DNA of 15,794 nucleotides from Candidatus Zixiibacteriota bacterium (lineage in GTDB: Bacteria > Zixibacteria > MSB-5A5 > GN15 > FEB-12): positions 1-15,794 of the forward strand of contig JAHIVM010000047.1 of assembly GCA_018816665.1 (NCBI GenBank). The letters run 5' to 3'. The notes below the pieces were generated by a model. It had not been told where the DNA came from. It did no database searches and was given only the letters and a program-made list of their open reading frames with translations. The position numbers were made by a program, and so were the translations under genes. Of this stretch, positions 9,535-15,794 are shown in pieces (position 1 is the stretch's first letter; every line of letters begins with the position of its first letter).

Positions 9535-9563
9535 TTGCCCCGCAACCACTCAGAGCCTATAGT
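9535..9563 (+). promoter_or_regulatory. Promoter for the amidohydrolase pair, apparently giving a leaderless message
   Basis: TTGCCC (9535-9540, 4/6) and TATAGT (9558-9563, 5/6) are 17 bases apart. A start about seven bases after the -10 box would fall at or within a base or two of the A of the ATG at 9569. No Shine-Dalgarno-like purine run is present in the bases before this ATG, unlike most genes in the window, which agrees with leaderless initiation. Confidence 0.42.
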
Positions 9564-9568
9564 ACGAT

Positions 9569-12500
9569 ATGAAAAATGCAGTCATCCTTCTGGTTGCGCT
9601 GCTGGTCGGCAGCGCCTCGGCCCAAACCACTCCCCCGTTGGGCATCATTGACAAAACACCCCACCTCAAAGCCTTCACCAACGCCCGGATTGTGATTGAT
9701 CCGGACCGGACGATCAACGACGGCACCCTGGTGATAGATCACGGCAAAATCCTCGCGGTTGGCTCCTCTGTCGAAGTGCCACCCGGAGCCGAGGTGTTTG
9801 ATCTGCAGGGCAAAACCATCTACCCGGGCTTCATCGATCCGTACGCCGAGTACGGTCTGGAGCGCGCCCCCGATCCGGAAACGAGAAAGGCGCGCCATCC
9901 GATTTACGACGCCGTCCGGGTGGGCGGCGATGCCTGGAACGATGCCATCCATGCCGAGGTCGACTGGTCCCGCTACTTTGCCCCCGATCATGAAGCCGCA
10001 GAACCGTGGCTGAAGCAGGGCTTCACCTCGGTGCAGGCGGTGCGAATGGACGGGGTTCTGCGTGGACGATCGTTTGTGACATCGCTGGGGAGCGGTCTGC
10101 CCAACGATCTTCTTGTTCGCCCGTACGGCTGGCAGGTGGCGGCCTTCCATAAAGGCAAATCGCCGCAGGAGTATCCCGGATCGCTGATGGGCGCTATCGC
10201 CTTGCTGCGCCAGACGTTCCACGATGTCACCTGGTACCGGCAGGCTCACGCCGCCTACCGGAAGGACCCCTCGCAAAGGATGCCCGAATTCAACTGCGCC
10301 ATTGAGGCGCTGCAACATCTGCCGCAGGAAAAGATCATATTTGCCACCGGTAATACTCTGGACCTTCTCCGGGCGGCGCGTATTGCCGATGAGTTTTCGC
10401 TCGATGCTGTTATTCTTGGCAGCGGTCACGAATACGCTCGCATCAAGGAAGTGGCTGCCTCCGGACGGACATTGATCATTCCGCTCGACTTCCCCGCCCC
10501 TCCGGCCGTCACCACGATCGAGGACGAGCTGGATGTCACCCTGGCCACTCTTCGCCACTGGGAACGGGCACCCTCAAACCCGGCTGTCCTTGAGCAAAAC
10601 GGCGTGGCCTTCGCGTTTACCGCTTCGGGTCTGGACAAAAAGGACGAGTTCCTGAGCCGTCTGCGCAAAGCCGTCAAACACGGCCTCTCCCGGCAGACCG
10701 CGCTGGCGGCGATTACGACGGTCCCGGCGGAAATCTGCGGCGTGGCCGACATGGTCGGCAGCATCGTGGCGGGCAAGTCGGCCGATTTCGTCATTTGTGA
10801 CGGCGATATTTTCGACGACGGCACCGCCATTTACGCCACCTGGACCCAGGGCGTACCCGAGGAGTTTATTCCCCTGGATGAACCATCGTTTGCAGGTTCC
10901 TATGCCTTAACCCTGGGCGGCGGCGAGTACAACCTGACGATCACGGACAACCGCAAAAAGGGCAAGCGCAAGATCGAGGGCAAGCTCTTGCGCGACTCAA
11001 TCTCGGTCTCGCTCAAGGACATTGCTCACGAACAGGATTTGATCTCGTTTGCGGCGGCGCTTGACACGTTTGGCGCATCCGGTATAGCCCGCTTCACCGG
11101 ACGACTCGTTGCCTCATCGCTGGGAGGAACAGTCGTTCTGGGCGACGGCTCCCGGCATACCTGGGCCGCAGTCGCCGACACCGCCGAGGTGACATCGACC
11201 AATAACACGAACGAGAACGAAGAGCATGATGGGGAGATCACCCTGGTCTCGCGGCTAACGTCGCCCAATCGCGCTTTCGGTCTTGAGACCCAGCCGCCGC
11301 AACAAAACGTCCTGATCAAAAACGCCACGGTCTGGACCTCGGACACCGAGGGCGTTCTGCCGAACACGGATGTCCTCGTAACTGATGGTCACTTTGCAGC
11401 AGTCGGTCAGGGTCTAACCGCACCTGATGGCTATATGGTCATCGATGGTACCGACAAACACCTGACTGCCGGCATTATCGACGAACACTCGCATATATGC
11501 ATTTCCGGCGATGTCAACGAGGGGACCGATGCAATATCATCCGAGGTCCGCATCAGCGATGTGGTCAACCCCGATGATATCTCCATGTACCGCTCATTGG
11601 CCGGCGGCGTAACCTGTGCCCGCATCATTCACGGTTCCGCCAACCCGATCGGCGGCCAGGCGGAAATCATCAAGTATCGCTGGGGCGGCGGTTCTGAAGA
11701 TATCAAATACCGGCAGGCACCACCGTCGATCAAGTTCGCCCTCGGCGAAAATGTCAAACAAAGCGGCTGGGGGGACCAGTTCACTACCCGATATCCCCAG
11801 ACCCGCATGGGCGTGGAAACGATTATTCGTGATGCCTTCCAGACGTCGAGAGAATACGAAACCGCATGGGCAAACTACACAAGGTTTGGGAAGAAGGATC
11901 GGGAGCGCACTATCCCCCCGCGACGGAATCTTCGCTGGGATGCCCTGGTCGACGTGATGAACTCAAAGAGTTTCATCACCTGCCATGCCTACGTCCAGAC
12001 CGAGGTGCTCATGCTGATGCGTCTGGCCGAGCAGTACGGCTTCAGGGTACCGACCTTCATTCATATTCTCGAGGGTTACAAAATCGCCGATGAAATGGCG
12101 GCGCACGGCGCCATGGCCAGTTCCGCTCCGGACTGGTGGGCATACAAGTTCGAGGTGTACGATGCCATCCCGCACAACCCGTGTATTCTTCATAACCACG
12201 GCGTGGTGGTCTCGATCAACTCGGACAGTCACGATATGCAGCGCCGGCTGAATCAGGAAGCCGCCAAGTCAGTCATGTACTGTGGTATGAGCGAGGTGGA
12301 CGCCCTAAACATGGTGACAATCAACCCGGCTAAACAAATGAAAATCGATCAGTTCACCGGCAGCATCACAGTCGGTAAGGATGCCGACTTTGTGATCTGG
12401 AACGGTCCTCCCCTGTCCGTGTATGCTCACCCCGAGCAGACCTGGGTGGAAGGTCGGCAGTATTTCAGTATTGAGAAGGACCTCGCCGAACGGGAAGCCA

Positions 12501-12637
12501 TTGAGAAGGAACGGACCGCGTTGATCCAGAAGCTTCTGACCACTGATAACAAGGACGCGCCACCGGGGGAAAAGAAGAAGGGTGATGGTGACAAAGGCCC
12601 TTATGTGGATCCGGGCACGAAAGGAGGATCACTATGA
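9569..12637 (+). CDS. Exported tandem amidohydrolase: degenerate domain fused to an intact domain
   Basis: This 1022-residue protein has a signal peptide (about 1-18, cleavage after SASA) and two amidohydrolase-superfamily domains. In the first (about 33-430) the metal motif expected as D-x-H-x-H reads DPYAE (90-94), and the expected TDS aspartate motif reads TAS (351-353), so it is probably inactive. A beta-rich linker (about 440-535) and a polar Asn/Glu stretch (545-556) follow. The second domain (about 578-965) has a full binuclear metal set: His640 and His642 (IIDEHSH), His806 (TCHAYVQTE), His832 (FIHILEGYK) and Asp886 (INSDSHDM). It resembles imidazolonepropionase-like amidohydrolases. 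The tail (990-1022) is Lys/Gly/Asp-rich and probably disordered. The substrate is unknown; cyclic amides or peptides are typical of the superfamily. The stop overlaps the next gene by four bases. The start is set by the signal peptide, as no ribosome site is visible. Confidence 0.92.
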   Translation: MKNAVILLVALLVGSASAQTTPPLGIIDKTPHLKAFTNARIVIDPDRTINDGTLVIDHGKILAVGSSVEVPPGAEVFDLQGKTIYPGFIDPYAEYGLERAPDPETRKARHPIYDAVRVGGDAWNDAIHAEVDWSRYFAPDHEAAEPWLKQGFTSVQAVRMDGVLRGRSFVTSLGSGLPNDLLVRPYGWQVAAFHKGKSPQEYPGSLMGAIALLRQTFHDVTWYRQAHAAYRKDPSQRMPEFNCAIEALQHLPQEKIIFATGNTLDLLRAARIADEFSLDAVILGSGHEYARIKEVAASGRTLIIPLDFPAPPAVTTIEDELDVTLATLRHWERAPSNPAVLEQNGVAFAFTASGLDKKDEFLSRLRKAVKHGLSRQTALAAITTVPAEICGVADMVGSIVAGKSADFVICDGDIFDDGTAIYATWTQGVPEEFIPLDEPSFAGSYALTLGGGEYNLTITDNRKKGKRKIEGKLLRDSISVSLKDIAHEQDLISFAAALDTFGASGIARFTGRLVASSLGGTVVLGDGSRHTWAAVADTAEVTSTNNTNENEEHDGEITLVSRLTSPNRAFGLETQPPQQNVLIKNATVWTSDTEGVLPNTDVLVTDGHFAAVGQGLTAPDGYMVIDGTDKHLTAGIIDEHSHICISGDVNEGTDAISSEVRISDVVNPDDISMYRSLAGGVTCARIIHGSANPIGGQAEIIKYRWGGGSEDIKYRQAPPSIKFALGENVKQSGWGDQFTTRYPQTRMGVETIIRDAFQTSREYETAWANYTRFGKKDRERTIPPRRNLRWDALVDVMNSKSFITCHAYVQTEVLMLMRLAEQYGFRVPTFIHILEGYKIADEMAAHGAMASSAPDWWAYKFEVYDAIPHNPCILHNHGVVVSINSDSHDMQRRLNQEAAKSVMYCGMSEVDALNMVTINPAKQMKIDQFTGSITVGKDADFVIWNGPPLSVYAHPEQTWVEGRQYFSIEKDLAEREAIEKERTALIQKLLTTDNKDAPPGEKKKGDGDKGPYVDPGTKGGSL

Positions 12638-13938
12638 AAACGCTGACCCTGATCCTGCTGTTGTGCCTTGCCCTGACAGTCATGGCTCACGACTATGTTC
12701 CCGCCCCGCCGCAGGACCATCCGATACTGCTGAAAGGCGGCACTGCGTTTACGATTACTGACGGTACGCTGGAAGATACCGACGTGCTTTTTGATAACGG
12801 CCGCATTGCCGCTATCGGTCGGGATCTTACACCGCCCGACGGTTGCGAGATTATTGATGTCGCCGGCAAGCATGTCTATCCGACCATGGTTGCCACCGGC
12901 ACCTCACTGGGGCTGACTGAAATCGGCGCCGTGCGGGCCACCAATGATGCACGTGAGGTCGGACGGATCAATCCCGATGTCCAGACTCGCATGGCCTACA
13001 ATCCCGATTCGGAGATCATCCCCACCACCCGTTCCAACGGCGTGGGCTATGCGCAGATCATGCCCGGCGGCAGTTTGCTGCAGGGGCGATCCTGTTTGGT
13101 GAATCTCGATGCCTGGACACAGGAAGATGCGGTGGAGGTTTCCGAAGTTGCCCTGCACCTGGCCTGGCCGGCGGTGACTATCTCCACCGGCTGGTGGGAG
13201 GAACGCTCCGCCGAGGAACAGAAAAAGGACATGATCAAAAACCGGGAAGCGATCGGCCGGACGTTCGATGATGCTCATGCGTATTATCTCGCCCGCAAGG
13301 CCAACCCCAATATAGAGATCGACTCCCGCTGGGAAGCGATGGTGCCGGTGTTTGATCGTGAGCTGCCGGTCTGGGTGCACGCCAATGATTACCGTCAGAT
13401 CGAACAGGCAATCGCTTTCAGCCGTCGCTACGGTTTCCGCATGGTGTTGCTGGGCGGCTGCGACGCTGCCCTGGCAATCGATCTGCTGAAGGAGAACAGC
13501 ATCCCGGTCGTGTACGGTTACTCAACAGCTTTGCCGAATCGCTCCGACAACGATTACGATCAGGCGTTCATAGTGCCGCGTCTGCTCTACGACGCCGGTA
13601 TTCCGTTTTGTATTGGGAAGTTCTCCGCGACGGCGGTTCGCAACATCGCCTTTGATGCCGGTATGGCGGAGGGATTTGGATTGGATCACGATATTGCGTT
13701 GCGCAGTGTGACACTGTCCGCCGCTGAGATTATGGGTGCGGAGAGTGAAATCGGCTCGCTTGAGGTCGGCAAAAAGGCTTCGATTGTTGTCTCCGACGGC
13801 GACCTTCTGGATTTCCTGACGCATCATGTGACGATGATGTTCATCGAGGGCCGCAAGGTCGATCTCGATGACAAACACAAAGAGCTGTACCGCAAGTATC
13901 GCGATAGGAAAGGGCCGGGGGCGGGATCGGGCAACTGA
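12634..13938 (+). CDS. Exported amidohydrolase-like protein with degenerate metal site
   Basis: A 434-residue protein with a clear signal peptide (MKTLTLILLLCLALTVMA, cleavage near 18/19) and one amidohydrolase-superfamily fold: the N-terminal beta layer ILLKGGTAFTITDG and a C-terminal IGSLEVGKKASIVVSDGD. The metal motif is lost. Where D-x-H-x-H is expected after VYP, the sequence has ATGTS (87-91); a His at 249 (VWVHAND) remains, but no TDS aspartate is apparent. The segment SLGLTEIGAVRATND at 91-105 replaces the metal loop and looks conserved in this subtype. A strong AAGGAGG (12621-12627) inside the end of the upstream gene and an ATGA overlap imply coupled translation, and probably comparable amounts of the two proteins. 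It may act as a structural or regulatory partner of the active domain encoded upstream. Catalysis by another mechanism cannot be excluded. Confidence 0.9.
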   Translation: MKTLTLILLLCLALTVMAHDYVPAPPQDHPILLKGGTAFTITDGTLEDTDVLFDNGRIAAIGRDLTPPDGCEIIDVAGKHVYPTMVATGTSLGLTEIGAVRATNDAREVGRINPDVQTRMAYNPDSEIIPTTRSNGVGYAQIMPGGSLLQGRSCLVNLDAWTQEDAVEVSEVALHLAWPAVTISTGWWEERSAEEQKKDMIKNREAIGRTFDDAHAYYLARKANPNIEIDSRWEAMVPVFDRELPVWVHANDYRQIEQAIAFSRRYGFRMVLLGGCDAALAIDLLKENSIPVVYGYSTALPNRSDNDYDQAFIVPRLLYDAGIPFCIGKFSATAVRNIAFDAGMAEGFGLDHDIALRSVTLSAAEIMGAESEIGSLEVGKKASIVVSDGDLLDFLTHHVTMMFIEGRKVDLDDKHKELYRKYRDRKGPGAGSGN

Positions 13939-13971
13939 TACTTCGGGCAAGGATGTCGCCGCTCTCTATGA

Positions 13972-13991
13972 CCCGCCAGCTTGATGGCGGG
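13972..13991 (+). terminator. Hairpin downstream of the amidohydrolase pair, possible transcript end
   Basis: CCCGCCA (13972-13978) and TGGCGGG (13985-13991) pair perfectly over a six-base loop, 33 bases after the TGA at 13936-13938. No T-run follows, so it is not a textbook intrinsic terminator. It may protect the 3' end after Rho-dependent or other termination. A second small stem, GGGTGG (13999-14004) with CCACCC (14007-14012), follows at once. Confidence 0.35.
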
Positions 13992-14045
13992 ATTGCCGGG
14001 GTGGGGCCACCCAGCTGATTGCTCCTTCTGAATCATGGCCCTCAC

Positions 14046-14077
14046 CGGTAGCCCACGTCTTTAGACGTGGGGTACCG
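14046..14077. repeat. REP/IS200-IS605-type palindrome with GTAG foot
   Basis: CCCACGTCT (14052-14060) and AGACGTGGG (14063-14071) form a perfect nine-base inverted repeat around TT. Beyond a G-G mismatch, CGGTA (14046-14050) pairs with TACCG (14073-14077), giving 14 paired positions in 32 bases. The hairpin is directly preceded by GTAG (14048-14051), the tetranucleotide found at the foot of many REP elements that are mobilised by RAYT (TnpA-REP) transposases. Similar CGTCTTTAGACG hairpins mark the ends of IS200/IS605 and TnpB-type elements. No transposase or TnpB reading frame is nearby, so it is either a solitary REP or a remnant end. Confidence 0.5.
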
Positions 14078-14103
14078 AGCGTACCTTGACATTGGTAAGA
14101 GAG

Positions 14104-14135
14104 GGGCCGGTGCATGAGCATCAGCTCAGCGGCCC
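14104..14135. repeat. Nested inverted repeat (stem-loop) next to the REP-like palindrome
   Basis: GGGCCG (14104-14109) pairs with CGGCCC (14130-14135). Inside it TGAGC (14115-14119) pairs with GCTCA (14124-14128) over an ATCA loop, leaving an asymmetric bulge. It lies 26 bases after the REP-like palindrome and 10 bases before the 3' end of the leftward membrane protein gene, so it could end leftward transcription or belong to the same repeat unit. Confidence 0.35.
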
Positions 14136-14145
14136 ATACGATTCC

Positions 14146-14733
14146 TTACTTCAGTAAGCTTGGAGTGTGGGGATACCGTGGAGTGTGACCCGTTTGATAG
14201 ATTCTCGATTGCCTGTGCTTTAGAATTGTCATCCCCACCTGGGCGGCTGTGACGATCAACCAGGCGACGCACAAAACAGTGCCCCTGCTGGAGCCGAAGT
14301 ATACGAAGCTTGCGCCGCACAGCAGAGATGAGAGAGCAGTCCATTCAATTAGATCTTGATAGCTGGTGGCAGACGCCAGGGACCGCATCGCAGTCTTGAA
14401 GGAACGCCCCCTGATAGTATCTACGACGAGCAGGATTGCGGACAGCACGAGGGATACAAAACCAACGAAGCCAATCAGGACCAGAACAGACCAAACAACA
14501 CTCTGCCATCCGTTCTCGTGTTGGTACAGTCCGGACAGTATGGCTAAGCTCACATACAAACAAAGAGGTTGAACAATCTCACCAAGTGCTTTCATGACTT
14601 CCGACGCTCTTCCCATGCCGATTTCGCACAGGCTCCCTTCGCCCCCCGATCCCTCGTATTGTAGTACTCCTACATAATACTCCACGATTCGCGAATGGTC
14701 AAGGGATAAGCCGGTGTGGGACGGTGTCGACAT
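14146..14733 (-). CDS. Small orphan membrane protein, unknown function
   Basis: No family was recognised. The full frame gives 195 residues. Four hydrophobic segments are visible, at about 53-70, 79-106, 129-147 and 150-168, in two pairs separated by a charged loop (TIRGRSFKTAMRS). The tail is short and polar and contains a duplicated HTP motif (HTPRYPHTP) that comes from a short direct repeat in the DNA. The ATG at 14733 has GAGGGGG just upstream. Alternative ATGs at 14616 and 14595 would remove an N-terminal 39 or 46 residues that look less protein-like. Base composition is less GC-rich than in the flanking genes, and structured palindromes bracket the gene, which suggests acquired DNA. It is probably a real gene because of the clear alternation of hydrophobic and polar blocks, but the start is uncertain. 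Confidence 0.55.
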   Translation of the reverse strand: MSTPSHTGLSLDHSRIVEYYVGVLQYEGSGGEGSLCEIGMGRASEVMKALGEIVQPLCLYVSLAILSGLYQHENGWQSVVWSVLVLIGFVGFVSLVLSAILLVVDTIRGRSFKTAMRSLASATSYQDLIEWTALSSLLCGASFVYFGSSRGTVLCVAWLIVTAAQVGMTILKHRQSRIYQTGHTPRYPHTPSLLK

Positions 14734-14791
14734 TCCCCCTCAAACAAGTGTGAGAGAGCTACCCGGCGTTCGCCCATCAATGGAAACCACA

Positions 14792-14850
14792 AAGGGAGAC
14801 AGCTACGAACCCACCGCAAGCAGTTGGGCACCGAATGGACTGTCTCCCTT
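14792..14850 (-). terminator. Long inverted repeat downstream of the barrel gene, possible leftward terminator
   Basis: AAGGGAGACAG (14792-14802) and CTGTCTCCCTT (14840-14850) are perfect 11-base inverted arms around a 37-base loop. The element is 30 bases after the leftward stop at 14881-14883 and upstream of the orphan membrane protein gene. Leftward transcription meets the stem and then TTTGTGGTTT, only a weak T-run. An 11-base perfect arm is unlikely by chance; a small mobile repeat or structured RNA is an alternative. The surrounding spacer 14734-14880 has no credible gene. Confidence 0.35.
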
Positions 14851-14880
14851 ACCCGTGGTGTGGGGTGCGGATATACACTT

Positions 14881-15794
14881 TTACAGTTCAAGGCCCAATC
14901 CGATTGTCCAGTCTCTGGTATTGTCGTAATCGGATAGCTGTTTCGTGAAATACAACGCCAGGTTAAATGGCGAGATGAACGGCGTCAGGTTGCCGATCCC
15001 AAATCCGATTTCACTGTACGGCTTGCCGGCCGTCCGCACGAACTCATCGCCCACCTGCGCCGCATGATTCTCAAAGTCCGACCAGAACACCGTCCCGTGA
15101 ACGCTCAGCCAGAACGGGATGTCTCGTATCAACGGTATCCCGCTCTGGGTCCAGAGCCGTCGTCGGAATTCATGCCGACCGCTGATACTCAGCGCCCGAC
15201 TGCCAACAAACGTCTCCTGATCGAGATTCCACACGGCCGTGCCGCCGGCCAACACGTACGAACCGAACCCGTGATCAAACGTATAGTACCGCTGCGGCGG
15301 CAGGTCACGATCGGACCCGCCCGCAAAAATCCTGAGCGAGGTCACCCCCAGCCCCAGCGTCCGTTGCCGTCGGAACAGTGACACCCAGTACTTAGTAAAA
15401 TCAAAGTCGTTGTCAATCAGATCCGGCGAGGCATGCTCAACGCCCGCCTCAAGGCGCGAGTACTGGACATCGTCCATGCGCACATCCCGGCCCTTATTGA
15501 GATACAGTTTCCGCGAATCAAACACGAACTGCGCCCCCACCGACCGCAAGGTACCGTCGGCAATAATAGGGTTCGCCCGATGCGCCCGGTCCTCCTGGAA
15601 CAAACGATAATCGGTGACCACCGGGACCGACCTGTCCCGCAGGTCGCGATAAAACAGTCTGAGGCGCGTGAAGTTGAACAACCGGGTTGACGCAAACGCC
15701 TCTATACCTTTGGTGCGATAATAGTCAAACGGATCATAGGCATCCACCAGCGACGAAAAAGTCGGGTTGCTGTTCGGCGAGGAAACCAGGGTCG
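14881..15794 (-). CDS. C-terminal part of a probable outer-membrane beta-barrel protein, N-terminus outside the window
   Basis: The frame is open from the right edge to a TAA at 14881-14883, giving about 303 residues; a GTG at 15747 is internal, because the frame continues upstream without a stop. The sequence alternates polar and hydrophobic residues and is rich in aromatics, with many short segments of the kind that form barrel strands (TRLFNFTRLRLFYRDL, RYYTFDHGFGSYVLAG, YSEIGFGIGN). It ends in WTIGLGLEL, a hydrophobic final strand as in outer-membrane barrels recognised by the BAM machinery. It resembles the barrel part of Bacteroidota-type DUF5686/carboxypeptidase-regulatory-domain proteins, but that assignment is tentative. 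No functional motif was recognised. An outer membrane is implied, so a diderm host. Confidence 0.75.
   Translation of the reverse strand, partial: TLVSSPNSNPTFSSLVDAYDPFDYYRTKGIEAFASTRLFNFTRLRLFYRDLRDRSVPVVTDYRLFQEDRAHRANPIIADGTLRSVGAQFVFDSRKLYLNKGRDVRMDDVQYSRLEAGVEHASPDLIDNDFDFTKYWVSLFRRQRTLGLGVTSLRIFAGGSDRDLPPQRYYTFDHGFGSYVLAGGTAVWNLDQETFVGSRALSISGRHEFRRRLWTQSGIPLIRDIPFWLSVHGTVFWSDFENHAAQVGDEFVRTAGKPYSEIGFGIGNLTPFISPFNLALYFTKQLSDYDNTRDWTIGLGLEL

Noticed and set aside
9381..9545. 55-residue N-terminal extension of the leftward membrane protein
   Set aside because: The extra residues are polar and low in hydrophobic content and would contain the probable divergent promoters; the ATG at 9380 has a good ribosome site.
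14714..14937. Two overlapping plus-strand frames of about 70 codons in the 14734-14880 spacer
   Set aside because: They overlap each other in different frames, run into the antisense of the barrel gene, and have no ribosome site or protein-like pattern.

Overview
The window is about 15.8 kb of GC-rich bacterial DNA (judged by eye, mid to upper 50s percent), with dense genes, short spacers and Shine-Dalgarno (SD) sites of the GGAGG type. The likely source is a Gram-negative bacterium of the FCB or candidate-phylum type (Bacteroidota relatives, Zixibacteria and similar). This is inferred from a long bacterial aromatic amino acid hydroxylase with an extra C-terminal region, a tandem pair of exported amidohydrolases of the kind common in those groups, and an outer-membrane-barrel-like protein. 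The species cannot be named from the sequence.

Region 1 (1-8097) is an aromatic amino acid catabolism locus. A leftward aromatic amino acid hydroxylase (cut by the left edge) is divergent from a rightward five-gene operon. The operon encodes 4-hydroxyphenylpyruvate dioxygenase, homogentisate 1,2-dioxygenase, a fumarylacetoacetate hydrolase family protein, a flavin-reductase-like protein and acetoacetyl-CoA synthetase. Together they take phenylalanine/tyrosine through homogentisate to fumarate and acetoacetate, then activate the acetoacetate to acetoacetyl-CoA. The transaminase and a maleylacetoacetate isomerase are not in the window. The 279-bp divergent spacer holds a good sigma70-like promoter for the hydroxylase, a weaker candidate for the operon, and a perfect 14-bp palindrome that could be an operator.

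Region 2 (8098-9380) is a leftward gene for a four-segment membrane protein of unknown function. It converges on the catabolic operon, with an 11-bp gap occupied by a small terminator-like hairpin.

Region 3 (9503-13938) is a rightward pair of translationally coupled, exported amidohydrolase-superfamily proteins. The first (1022 aa) fuses a metal-site-degenerate amidohydrolase domain to an apparently intact one. The second (434 aa) is another degenerate copy. The first gene may be read from a leaderless transcript.

Region 4 (13939-14880) is a less GC-rich stretch with a REP/IS200-IS605-like palindrome, several other hairpins and one small orphan membrane protein gene. Region 5 (14881-15794) is the C-terminal part of a leftward, probably outer-membrane beta-barrel protein that runs off the right edge.
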